Source: a virus. Taken from it: a DNA stretch of 64,000 bases. The DNA is taken from positions 1 to 64,000 of IMG/VR virus record IMGVR_UViG_3300026518_000006. One strand, given 5' to 3'. This document shows, one piece after another, positions 41,004-48,286 of this stretch. The notes beneath the pieces were generated by a model that saw nothing but the letters and a program-made list of their open reading frames with translations, did not search any database and was not told where the DNA came from. Position 1 is the first letter of the stretch. Each line of letters begins with the position of its first letter. Both the position numbers and the translations under genes were made by a program.

Positions 41004-41077
41004 GCTCCATCATCTAATGGTTAGGATGTTGGCTTTTCAAGCCAGTCATATGGGTTCAAATCCCGTTGGAGTCACCA
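41003..41077 (+). tRNA. tRNA-Glu (TTC)
   Basis: Acceptor GGCTCCA/TGGAGTC, anticodon arm TTGGC-TTTTCAA-GCCAG giving TTC, T-loop TTCAAAT, and encoded CCA. Confidence 0.9.
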
Positions 41078-41082
41078 TTTAT

Positions 41083-41157
41083 AGCGGGGTGTAGCAGTGG
41101 TAGCTTGCAAGGCTCATACCCTTGATGTCGGTGGTTCAAATCCACCCCCCGAAACCA
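41083..41157 (+). tRNA. tRNA-Met-like (CAT), initiator-like D-arm
   Basis: Anticodon arm CAAGG-CTCATAC-CCTTG gives CAT, T-arm GGTGG-TTCAAAT-CCACC, CCA encoded. The D-arm region TGTAGCAGTGGTAGCTTG resembles bacterial initiator tRNA. The acceptor pairs well only at positions 3-7 (CGGGG/CCCCG) with mismatches at 1-72 and 2-71. An unpaired 1-72 is a hallmark of initiators, but 2-71 is unusual. Confidence 0.75.
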
Positions 41158-41227
41158 CACTGAATGAAGCGTGTAGCTATAGGAATTTGTGGGAGATAAA
41201 AGTATTATCATTACACCACATTGAACG

Positions 41228-41256
41228 AATACGCCTGTTCGGTATTTTTTGAGGAG
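41228..41256 (+). repeat. tRNA-spacer hairpin, copy 1
   Basis: ACGAATACGCCTGTTCGGTA forms a short stem (CGAATA/TGTTCG) followed by T6, directly upstream of tRNA-Tyr. A near copy precedes the class II tRNA at 42691. Confidence 0.5.
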
Positions 41257-41335
41257 TTGGGTGAACGGTTAAACCATCAGACTGTAAATCTGACGCTTTT
41301 TAGCATTCTTGGTTCAAATCCAAGGCTCCTCACCA
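41251..41335 (+). tRNA. tRNA-Tyr (GTA)
   Basis: Class II tRNA of 85 bases: acceptor GAGGAGT/GCTCCTC, anticodon arm CAGA-CTGTAAA-TCTG giving GTA, long variable arm, T-loop TTCAAAT, and encoded CCA. Confidence 0.9.
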
Positions 41336-41343
41336 TTATTTTT

Positions 41344-41420
41344 GGAGCTGTAGTTCAGTTGGTTAGAACGCTTGCCTGTCACGCAAGAGGTCGTGGGTTC
41401 GAGTCCCATCAGCTTCGCCA
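41344..41420 (+). tRNA. tRNA-Asp (GTC)
   Basis: Acceptor GGAGCTG/CAGCTTC, anticodon arm TTGC-CTGTCAC-GCAA giving GTC, T-loop TTCGAGT, discriminator G, and encoded CCA. Confidence 0.92.
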
Positions 41421-41486
41421 TAAAAGATATATTTGGGTGGTTCCTTAAAAATAAAGTGGAGTGATGGGCAACACCCATCACATTAT

Positions 41487-41564
41487 TGTGGACTAACTCA
41501 ATTTGGTTAGAGTGCTCGACTGATAATCGGGTGGTTACAGGTTCAAGTCCTGTGTCCACAACCA
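41487..41564 (+). tRNA. tRNA-Ile (GAT)
   Basis: Acceptor TGTGGAC/GTCCACA, anticodon arm CTCGA-CTGATAA-TCGGG giving GAT, T-loop TTCAAGT, and encoded CCA. Confidence 0.9.
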
Positions 41565-41577
41565 ATAAGGAATTATT

Positions 41578-41781
41578 ATGAATGAAAGGCATATATTGAA
41601 GCGTATGGTTAATAAAAACCAAATACCTTTAAAAGAATGTTATTCGTTATTGATTAACAATCCAATAAAGAGTAAGTTAACAAGACAGTCTGAATATTTG
41701 CACGACAATTTCTATAAAGATGAGATTTCTAATCTTTGTCACATATATTTAAAGCCTGAATTAAGCAAATATAGACTATAA
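41578..41781 (+). CDS. small basic protein inside the tRNA cluster, 67 aa
   Basis: ATG 41578 follows AAGGAATTATT. The product (MNERHILKRMVNKNQIPLKE) is basic and helical, with one late Cys/His pair. It lies between tRNA-Ile and tRNA-Thr on the same strand. Function unknown. Confidence 0.55.
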   Translation: MNERHILKRMVNKNQIPLKECYSLLINNPIKSKLTRQSEYLHDNFYKDEISNLCHIYLKPELSKYRL

Positions 41782-41805
41782 TAACATATATTAAAATTAT
41801 TAGTT

Positions 41806-41881
41806 GCTACATTAGCTCAATTGGTAGAGCACCTGATTTGTAATCAGGAGGTTACAAGTTCGATTCTTGTATGTAGCTCCA
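41806..41881 (+). tRNA. tRNA-Thr (TGT)
   Basis: Acceptor GCTACAT/ATGTAGC, anticodon arm CTGAT-TTGTAAT-CAGG giving TGT, T-loop TTCGATT, and encoded CCA. Confidence 0.92.
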
Positions 41882-41889
41882 TATTTTAA

Positions 41890-41936
41890 TGGGCTGTAGT
41901 GTAATTGGTAACGCAAACTGGTTTTGCTACAGTTAT
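41890..41936 (+). pseudogene. 5' half of a tRNA, truncated
   Basis: TGGGCTGTAGTGTAATTGG starts like an acceptor and D-arm, and AACTG/CAGTT closes a loop containing TTTTG (Gln-like). No T-arm or 3' acceptor follows; the sequence passes into the leader of the HNH gene at 41985. Confidence 0.55.
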
Positions 41937-41984
41937 TTCAAAATTTAATATATTTACGATATAATTAAATAAAAAAGAAATAAA

Positions 41985-42464
41985 ATGAAAGTCAATTGTG
42001 CTACCTGTAATAAAGAAATAAATAGAAAACCAAGTTATGTTAAAAAACATAAACCATATTGTTCACAAAAGTGTCGTAAACAATCAATGTTAAAAGGCAA
42101 TATGATAAAATGTGAAACTTGTGGCAAAGAAGTATGGAAAACACCAACAGATATTAAAAAAGCAAAAAATGGAAAATTATTTTGCAGTCATTCTTGTTCA
42201 GCAAAATATTCAAATAAACAAAGGGGGAGAAATAGATATAACCATAGGGAAATAGCATTTTCAAATTTCGAACACAAATGTGATATATGTGGATATAACA
42301 AAATTATAGATATATTACAAGTACATCACATAAATAGAAACAGAAGAGATAATTCTATTAAAAATTTGCAAATATTATGTCCAAATTGTCATAATGAAAT
42401 TCATTATAAAGATAATGATGGATTGTTTTGGAATAATAAAAAAAAAACAAAGATTGTCCCATAG
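41985..42464 (+). CDS. HNH endonuclease with zinc knuckles, 159 aa
   Basis: Two N-terminal Cys4-type modules (CATCNKEI...YCSQKC and CETCGKEV...FCSHSC) precede the HNH core CDICGYN, LQVHHINRNRRDNSIKNLQI and LCPNCHNEIHY. This is the layout of free-standing homing endonucleases. Its stop codon (CCATAG) lies inside the tRNA-Gln gene, and a truncated tRNA half is just upstream, so the gene inserted into the tRNA cluster. Confidence 0.85.
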   Translation: MKVNCATCNKEINRKPSYVKKHKPYCSQKCRKQSMLKGNMIKCETCGKEVWKTPTDIKKAKNGKLFCSHSCSAKYSNKQRGRNRYNHREIAFSNFEHKCDICGYNKIIDILQVHHINRNRRDNSIKNLQILCPNCHNEIHYKDNDGLFWNNKKKTKIVP

Positions 42465-42530
42465 TATAATTGGCATTACGCCTGATTTTGGCTCAGGAGA
42501 TTTCAGGTTCGAATCCTGATGGGACATCCA
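42455..42530 (+). tRNA. tRNA-Gln (TTG)
   Basis: Acceptor TGTCCCA/TGGGACA, anticodon arm CCTGA-TTTTGGC-TCAGG giving TTG, T-loop TTCGAAT, and encoded CCA. Its first ten bases are also the end of the HNH gene. Confidence 0.9.
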
Positions 42531-42554
42531 TTATATAAAATACCTATAAGCATT

Positions 42555-42601
42555 ATCAGTGGTAGGCATTATCGAAGGTTCGAGTCCTACTTGTGGAGCC
42601 A
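42555..42601 (+). pseudogene. 3' half of a tRNA
   Basis: AGG-TTCGAGT-CCT is a T-arm, followed by a 3' acceptor strand and GCCA. No matching D-arm or 5' acceptor lies upstream, so this is a remnant. Confidence 0.45.
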
Positions 42602-42651
42602 TTTATAATATGAGGTGTGCCATCATTGGAAAGATGACTGCCCTATATTCG

Positions 42652-42690
42652 CTTTACCACGCTGAACGAATACGCTTATTCGGTAAATAA
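42652..42690 (+). repeat. tRNA-spacer hairpin, copy 2
   Basis: TTTACCACGCTGAACGAATA and CGCTTATTCGGTAAATAA nearly repeat the spacer before tRNA-Tyr at 41228 and form the CGAATA/TATTCG stem. Confidence 0.5.
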
Positions 42691-42776
42691 GGGCAGTTGC
42701 TCCGAATGGAAAAGGAAAGCGGCTCATAACCGCTCGCAATGTGCTTTGAGAGGTTCGATTCCTCCACTGCCCACCA
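42691..42776 (+). tRNA. class II tRNA with CAT anticodon
   Basis: The acceptor GGGCAGT/ACTGCCC is perfect, discriminator A, CCA encoded. The anticodon arm AGCGG-CTCATAA-CCGCT gives CAT. The D-arm (TCC...GGA) and a variable arm with a GCA/TGC stem are class II features, as in Ser, Leu and Tyr tRNAs. A CAT anticodon on such a body is unexpected. Charging identity cannot be decided from sequence alone. Confidence 0.75.
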
Positions 42777-42778
42777 TA

Positions 42779-42816
42779 CTCATAACCTATAGGTTCGAGT
42801 CCTATCACATCCACCA
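42779..42816 (+). pseudogene. 3' half of a CAT tRNA
   Basis: CTCATAA anticodon-loop sequence, T-arm ATAGG-TTCGAGT-CCTAT, a 3' acceptor strand and CCA follow the class II tRNA directly. The 5' half is absent. Confidence 0.45.
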
Positions 42817-42914
42817 ACCTTCATATTAACCCCAACTTTTTTTTAATATTAATATAAGAAAATAAATGTATAATCATTTAATTTCTAAGTTAATTTCTAA
42901 ATAAGGGTTGTGTA

Positions 42915-43697
42915 GTGTCAAATAAAATAGAACTAGATAAGTATTATACACCAAAAGATACAGCTTTGTATTGTACAAACAAAACAAAAGAGATTGTACC
43001 TGATATTTCTGAGTTTATAGAGCCTAGTGCAGGAAATGGAAGTTTTAGTTCCCAAATTGTTAACTGTATAGCCTATGATATAGCTCCTGAAGCTGATGGT
43101 ATAATTAAACAAGACTTTTTAGAACTTGATATTGAATATAAACCAAAAAGATGTGTTATAGGCAATCCACCTTTTGGAAGCAGATTAAATTTAGCTCAAA
43201 AATTCTTCAAAAAATCTATCGAAATTGCAGATTATATAGCTTTCATTTTACCTATTAGTCAGCTCCAAAATACAAACTCTTTGTATGAGTTTGATTTAAT
43301 ACATAGTGAAGATTTGGGTAAAATTCACTACTCTGATAGAAATTTGCACTGCTGTTTTAATATATATAAAAGACCCAAAAACGGGCTTAATAAAAAGAAA
43401 CCAAATAAACTTAAAACAGTCGAAATAGTACGACAAGATAGCAAAAAATATCCCGATTTTAAGGCGGATATTGTGATGTGCTATTGGGGGAACGGTAGTG
43501 CAGGTAAAATATTGAAAGAGAACGAAACTTACAGTGCAATGTATAAAATAAAGGTCGCTGATGAGTTCAAAGATGATGTGAAAAGAGTTTTAAGTGAAGT
43601 AGATTGGTTCAAAGAATTGAACTGTATAGCTATGTTGAAAATTCAACAGTTTCATATTATTAATGTGCTTAAAAAACATATCCCGAATATTTACTAA
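42915..43697 (+). CDS. N6-adenine DNA methyltransferase-like protein, 260 aa
   Basis: GTG 42915 is the start. DKYYTPKDTA near the N terminus, motif I EFIEPSAGNGSFSSQI (about 32-47) and motif IV VIGNPPFGSRLN (about 82-93) define a gamma-type adenine methylase. The C-terminal half has no clear recognition domain. It is the fourth methylase of the window in map order. Confidence 0.75.
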   Translation: MSNKIELDKYYTPKDTALYCTNKTKEIVPDISEFIEPSAGNGSFSSQIVNCIAYDIAPEADGIIKQDFLELDIEYKPKRCVIGNPPFGSRLNLAQKFFKKSIEIADYIAFILPISQLQNTNSLYEFDLIHSEDLGKIHYSDRNLHCCFNIYKRPKNGLNKKKPNKLKTVEIVRQDSKKYPDFKADIVMCYWGNGSAGKILKENETYSAMYKIKVADEFKDDVKRVLSEVDWFKELNCIAMLKIQQFHIINVLKKHIPNIY

Positions 43698-43708
43698 AAA
43701 GATTTCAT

Positions 43709-44233
43709 ATGAGTCATACAGAAAAACCTGAAATACCGTTAAAATATTGTCAAATGTGTGAGCAATATTTACCAAGAGAGGCTTTTAGAAGGTATAGTTG
43801 GACAAAAGCAAAATATTGTAAAAAATGCAGAGAGCACCACCAAATTATATTGAATTATAAAAATAAACAAAGAAAAGAAGAACAAGATAGACAAAAAAAA
43901 GAAGCTGATTTATATTATAAACGAGAGAAAAGTTCAAAATTTTCTATATTAACAGAAATAGAAAAATTAGCTCTACATTATAATCAGATTGAATCATTAA
44001 AACGCTTAGACAATAATAAATTTTATACTAAAGATGAGCTTAGTAAATTAATATTCCCTTTCAACATCCAACCAAAAAAAATAAATAATATGCTTTATTT
44101 TCTACAAAAAATAGGGTATTTAAGATATAGAAAGATTAACACAAAAATAGTTCAATACAACATTATAATGTACAACAATAAAGATGAACCTGATTTAAGC
44201 TTTTGGTCATTAGTTAAAAGAGAGTTATTATAA
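43709..44233 (+). CDS. zinc-ribbon protein, 174 aa
   Basis: The N terminus has YCQMCEQYLPREAFRRY and KYCKKCREHH, a Cys4 knuckle familiar from phage HNH-associated and DNA-binding proteins. A charged coil follows, and residues about 85-150 look like a winged-helix domain (DELSKLIFPF, MLYFLQKIGYLRY). A DNA-binding regulator is plausible; no family confirmed. Confidence 0.55.
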   Translation: MSHTEKPEIPLKYCQMCEQYLPREAFRRYSWTKAKYCKKCREHHQIILNYKNKQRKEEQDRQKKEADLYYKREKSSKFSILTEIEKLALHYNQIESLKRLDNNKFYTKDELSKLIFPFNIQPKKINNMLYFLQKIGYLRYRKINTKIVQYNIIMYNNKDEPDLSFWSLVKRELL

Positions 44234-44253
44234 CAAATATTATAGGAGATATT

Positions 44254-44436
44254 ATGAAACAACCAACAATAAACGACATTCACAGTTACACTATATTCGC
44301 CAATATTGACAAACGAAATGGTAAAATAGAAGGACACCAAATGTATCTTACTCAACTTCAAATGGAGGCTATTGAGCAGATTATTTTAAGTGATAAGATA
44401 AAAGTGGATGAAAACCCAAGTTATGAGGTTGAATAA
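44254..44436 (+). CDS. hypothetical protein, 60 aa
   Basis: ATG 44254 follows AGGAGATATT. The protein is a short mixed alpha/beta product with no recognised motif. Its stop overlaps the next methylase start (TAATG), so the two are probably co-translated. Confidence 0.6.
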   Translation: MKQPTINDIHSYTIFANIDKRNGKIEGHQMYLTQLQMEAIEQIILSDKIKVDENPSYEVE

Positions 44437-45446
44437 TGAAAGACCTTTTTGATAATTCTACTTTATCAATTAATAAGAAGTATTGGAAAGATTTATCTAA
44501 ATCTGAATTGGAACAATTTAGAGATGAGATTTTTAATTGGTATAGAGTAAAAGGTTTCCCATATTTTGATACATCCAAATCGTTTAGAGACAAAGAGTAT
44601 AAAAAACTTCACAACTATGACTTCAAAAAAACCATCAATAAAGAAGATAAAGTAATCACTCAGACTATGCACGGACTAAGTTTAGCTTGGTCTTATATGC
44701 CACACAGTTGGGATATAAGATGTAATAAACAAAAAACACCTCTTGAAGCTTTTAATGATGATGAAATTTTTATGAAAGTAATTGAAAAGCGTTTGAGATT
44801 TGGGGACAACATCTCTGATAATGGCATTAGAAAAATGCTCAAAATTTTTACAGGTGTCCAGTCAGTTTCTAATTTCAGACCAACAGCTTCAGCTTCTATC
44901 TACTCTCTATTTTGTAATGAAGGGGACACAGTTTGGGATATGTCGTGTGGATTTGGTGGTAGACTATTAGGGGCGGATTTAGCTAAAGTAAAATATATAG
45001 GAACAGAACCATCTACAAAAACATTCAATGGACTTAAAGAGATTATAAGAGATTATAATATAAATGCCACAATACTAAACATAGGTAGTGAAGATTTTAT
45101 TCCTGAAGACGGCACTTTAGATTTTTGTTTTACCTCACCACCTTATTTTGATACAGAAGAGTACAGTAACGAAGATACACAGAGCTATATCAAATATCCC
45201 ACAAAAGAGGAATGGATAAACGGATTTCTTAAGCAGACATTTGAAAATTGCTATAAGGGTTTAAAAGATGGAAAGTTTATGGTAATTAATATAGCCAATG
45301 TCAAGTCCTTTAAGAATATTGAAGAGGAAACCCAAAGAGTTGCTTTAGAAGTTGGTTTTACTTTGGATTGCACTTGGAAATTAGCATTGTCTAAATTGGG
45401 CGGAAAAGACTTCAAGTATGAACCTCTATTTGTTTTTAAGAAATAA
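44436..45446 (+). CDS. DNA methyltransferase, SPPY type, 336 aa
   Basis: Motif I DMSCGFGGRLLGADL (about residue 167) precedes catalytic TSPPYFDTEEYS (about 231), an amino-methyltransferase order with SPPY as in many N4-cytosine enzymes. The N-terminal 140 residues are probably target recognition and include HGLSLAWSYMPHSWDIRCN. It could also modify host DNA or RNA. It is the fifth methylase of the window. Confidence 0.7.
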   Translation: MKDLFDNSTLSINKKYWKDLSKSELEQFRDEIFNWYRVKGFPYFDTSKSFRDKEYKKLHNYDFKKTINKEDKVITQTMHGLSLAWSYMPHSWDIRCNKQKTPLEAFNDDEIFMKVIEKRLRFGDNISDNGIRKMLKIFTGVQSVSNFRPTASASIYSLFCNEGDTVWDMSCGFGGRLLGADLAKVKYIGTEPSTKTFNGLKEIIRDYNINATILNIGSEDFIPEDGTLDFCFTSPPYFDTEEYSNEDTQSYIKYPTKEEWINGFLKQTFENCYKGLKDGKFMVINIANVKSFKNIEEETQRVALEVGFTLDCTWKLALSKLGGKDFKYEPLFVFKK

Positions 45447-45486
45447 TCTTTAATAGAACCAAAAGCTTTGTTTTGGTATACTATCT

Positions 45487-45494
45487 TATAAATA
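45487..45494 (+). promoter_or_regulatory. late promoter TATAAATA
   Basis: Perfect late box 20 bases upstream of the gene at 45515. It heads the run of five capsid-targeted genes. Confidence 0.7.
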
Positions 45495-45514
45495 AAGAAA
45501 AACAAAGGCATATT

Positions 45515-45829
45515 ATGGAATTTAGAAAAGTTTTTGAAAACTCAGAAATCAAAGTTGGTCAATGGGACGACTCAAACAAAAAGTTGAGAATTTATAGAAA
45601 AGACAAAAATAAGTTCTTTTTGGTTGATGATAGTGATGGCACAAGTGACGAATTAAATGGTCTTATTACTTGGGTAAAAACCCAAAAAGAAGCAGAAAAA
45701 GCCCAAAAACTTGTTAAATACCCAAAAAAGTTTTATGACTATATGAAAAAAGTAGATAAAAAAATATTTGATTATATGTCTATTTCTGAAATAGACGAAT
45801 GGATAGCCTCCCTACAAGGGGAAAGATAA
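45515..45829 (+). CDS. putative packaged protein, 104 aa
   Basis: ATG 45515 (MEFRKVFENSEIKVG) is chosen over the upstream in-frame start, because it follows AAAGGCATATT and the late box. The N terminus resembles MSFREVFVCES at 38341 and MFREMFIES at 38859. The rest is a small beta domain and a Lys-rich helix. Function unknown. Confidence 0.6.
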   Translation: MEFRKVFENSEIKVGQWDDSNKKLRIYRKDKNKFFLVDDSDGTSDELNGLITWVKTQKEAEKAQKLVKYPKKFYDYMKKVDKKIFDYMSISEIDEWIASLQGER

Positions 45830-45830
45830 T

Positions 45831-46415
45831 ATGACACTTACACAAATCAACGAAAATGCTCAAGAGATAGCAAACACAATCGGCAAACAAATAGGTGGTC
45901 TGAATAAAGTAAAGGCTATGACAGGAGCTAAAGATTTTGTTGCTTTGGGCAACGGATTGGCATTCAAATACCCAAGAGGTAAATATGTGAAAATCACACT
46001 CAATGGGAAAGACTCAATCGGGAAATTTCCTACGAAAATCAAAAAGAAAGACCGTGATATATGGTTGAACTCAGGGGAACACGATGGTGAAACTGAAGAT
46101 GACAAAGTTAATGCTAAATTTGAAACAGTCAAAGCCAAAGATTTAACACCTGTTCAAGCACAAATCTATCTGAGTAAAGCGATTGTGAACTTCGAGAAAT
46201 TTGGTGTTACTGAGGACGGCAATTTCTTAACTCAAAAGACACTTATTGTTGATAGTAACAATATGATTATTGATGGTCATCACAGATGGGCAACAGCAAT
46301 GATTGCAGACCCCAACATCAAGATGAAAGTCCTAAAAGTGGATTTGAAGTTGAGCAAACTTCTAAAGGTCTCTAAGAGCTTTGGGGTTGCTATGGGCAAT
46401 AAGCAGAACAAATAG
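45831..46415 (+). CDS. ParB-like domain protein with capsid-targeting N terminus, paralog
   Basis: MTLTQINENAQEIANTIG fits the targeting pattern. The C-terminal half repeats the layout of the 25702 protein: VNAKFETVKAKDLTPVQAQIYLSK, then IIDGHHRWATAMIADP. The DGHHR motif is the ParB/sulfiredoxin-fold active-site strand. Two divergent copies in one phage, both with putative packaging signals, suggest an injected DNA-acting protein. Confidence 0.7.
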   Translation: MTLTQINENAQEIANTIGKQIGGLNKVKAMTGAKDFVALGNGLAFKYPRGKYVKITLNGKDSIGKFPTKIKKKDRDIWLNSGEHDGETEDDKVNAKFETVKAKDLTPVQAQIYLSKAIVNFEKFGVTEDGNFLTQKTLIVDSNNMIIDGHHRWATAMIADPNIKMKVLKVDLKLSKLLKVSKSFGVAMGNKQNK

Positions 46416-46424
46416 TACGAATGA

Positions 46425-46432
46425 TATAAATA
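46425..46432 (+). promoter_or_regulatory. late promoter TATAAATA
   Basis: Perfect late box 25 bases upstream of the gene at 46458. Confidence 0.7.
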
Positions 46433-46457
46433 CAATAATAAATACAAGGACACAAAA

Positions 46458-46952
46458 ATGACATTGGGCAAACTATTAAATGAAGCTACAAGTGAGGATT
46501 TAACAGAAACCAAATCAAAAAAGCTCTTAGGTGACTTACAAGTAGCTTGGAATAAGTACAAGTTCAACCTTGATACTAAGCCCTCTGAAGCGGTGAAGTG
46601 GCAAGAGAAAGCATATAAGCTTTGGAAACAAGTTCAAAAAATGGATATAAATGCTCGTAATAGTGCAGGTAAGCTTTGGAAAGATGTTATTGATGCTGAT
46701 ATAAGTGTCGGTGGTAGAACTCCTAAGATGGTCAAAATATCTGAGAAGTCAATTAACTACAAAATTGATAAGAAAAATCCAAATACCGCTTACTTTAAAC
46801 ATAAGGGTGAGTCATTTGAGATGGCTAAATACAAGGACGGTAGCATTGGCATTTTCATAGATGTTGCAAACCACAGAACACATTTATTTGATGTTGATGC
46901 CGAGAATTTTGATGAAGCGATAGACCAATTCATATATAGATATAAAGGATAA
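46458..46952 (+). CDS. putative packaged protein with capsid-targeting N terminus, 164 aa
   Basis: MTLGKLLNEATSEDLTETK is almost identical in pattern to MTLGKILQE (33174) and MSLGKILNE (47395), with cleavage expected after LLNE. The mature protein has a helical first half (WQEKAYKLWKQVQKMD) and a beta-rich second half. Function unknown. Confidence 0.65.
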   Translation: MTLGKLLNEATSEDLTETKSKKLLGDLQVAWNKYKFNLDTKPSEAVKWQEKAYKLWKQVQKMDINARNSAGKLWKDVIDADISVGGRTPKMVKISEKSINYKIDKKNPNTAYFKHKGESFEMAKYKDGSIGIFIDVANHRTHLFDVDAENFDEAIDQFIYRYKG

Positions 46953-46956
46953 TAAA

Positions 46957-47382
46957 ATGACATTAAGTGAAATTTTCAATGAAGCTAGAACAAAAAGTGT
47001 TAGTAAAGCTCTGATTAAAAAAACTCTGCCTACAGGATGGGGGGAAGTTGAAGTAAGACAACACAAAGATAGAGCGGGCAATCTGCTTGGAACAGATTTT
47101 AAAGCATATAAAGATATCGCATATGATGTCTTCGGTTCCGAAGAAGAGATGGCAGATATGCTTGATGGTAATTCAAGATTATCAAAAAGATATAAAGAAA
47201 AATATGGCGTTAGTAACTACGAAGAGTACCTTACTTATATTGCAAAAGAGAGAGCTAAAGAACAAGATGAGCTGTCCAAAACTGTTAAAAAACTACAAAC
47301 TTTAGATGGTGTGACATCTGTAGAGAGCGGTTTGGGTGATAAATCAGCATATATAGTAGTTTTTACAAAACCAAGTAAATAA
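46957..47382 (+). CDS. putative packaged protein with capsid-targeting N terminus, 141 aa
   Basis: MTLSEIFNEARTKSVSKAL is a near-textbook T4-type capsid-targeting peptide with cleavage after IFNE. The mature protein has a beta-rich first half and a charged helix followed by a ferredoxin-like end (LQTLDGVTSVESGLGDKSAY). It starts 4 bases after the previous stop. Function unknown. Confidence 0.65.
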   Translation: MTLSEIFNEARTKSVSKALIKKTLPTGWGEVEVRQHKDRAGNLLGTDFKAYKDIAYDVFGSEEEMADMLDGNSRLSKRYKEKYGVSNYEEYLTYIAKERAKEQDELSKTVKKLQTLDGVTSVESGLGDKSAYIVVFTKPSK

Positions 47383-47394
47383 AAAGGAATACAA

Positions 47395-48144
47395 ATGTCA
47401 TTAGGTAAAATTTTAAATGAAAATACAGAGGCAAGAGAAGCTATTTCCTCATTATTCTTGGAAGCGGGTAAATTTTTTGACCCATCAGAGTTTGATAAAG
47501 AATTCGTCAAAATTTTTAAACCTATATATGACAAATATGAGAAAAAAGATTTCTTTGGTCATAAAGCACTCTGCAAGATTTATATAGACAACTATAATAA
47601 TGCGACAATGGAGCAAAAGGCAAAATTGCCTGCACAAGGCATTAATACTGCTGAAGAATTTGCAAAAGCAAAACTTGACTTAGAGAAGATGAAGGCATAT
47701 AGAAATTGGTATGACCTATATAATGCTATTAAGTCTAAAAATATTGATGTTATTCTTTCTAAAGCAGGGTCAAAAAGAAACGAAATTTCAAGAGAGCTTT
47801 TTGGTGTACTAACAGGCATCAAAGGTGTAAAATCTATGAGTGATAAAGCTTTTAGACCTCTTGTTCAAAAGTGGGTCTCCACAAATGAAAATTATATTCC
47901 TGAAAGTATTTTAATAGAGGGTGAAATGTCTGAATAATATGCTGAAACAATCTCAAAAAGATTAGGACTAAGAAGTAAATTTGTTCTTGATTTTATGAAA
48001 AAAAATGATATTGACGGGTATAAACTACTAACTATTATGACAGGTAGAAAGCCTAAAATGCAACCTCTTGATGTAGCAACAGCATTAATGGGAACTCCCA
48101 ACAATACATACTATAAAAAGTTGATGAAGCTTTTAGGAAAATAA
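47395..48144 (+). pseudogene. capsid-targeted protein with an in-frame TAA
   Basis: MSLGKILNENTEAREAISS opens a 180-codon frame that stops at TAA 47935-47937. The same frame then continues YAETISKRLGLRSKFVLDFM and DVATALMGTPNNTYYKKLMK to TAA 48142-48144. The continuation has normal phage composition, so a single CAA or GAA to TAA change probably truncated a 249-residue protein. The truncated form may still be packaged. Confidence 0.55.
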
Positions 48145-48221
48145 AAATTAATCGGCAATTTAAGGTTATTTTAAGAGATAATCAGCTATAATTGCATTAA
48201 TAAAAATATAAAGGACAGCGT

Positions 48222-48275
48222 ATGAAATCTATGAAGATTCAAGACGCATCCACTAAAGAAGATGGTGATTTATAG
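48222..48275 (+). CDS. 17-residue leader-type ORF
   Basis: ATG 48222 follows AAAGGACAGCGT. The peptide MKSMKIQDASTKEDGDL ends just before a pair of alternative RNA hairpins. It could be a leader peptide controlling those structures; otherwise it is chance. Confidence 0.3.
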   Translation: MKSMKIQDASTKEDGDL

Positions 48276-48286
48276 TCGCTAATCTT

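Noticed and set aside
41221-41622. ORFs on both strands across the tRNA genes
   Set aside because: They overlap several well-folded tRNA genes and have no protein-like composition. The same applies to the minus-strand ORF at 42623-42817.
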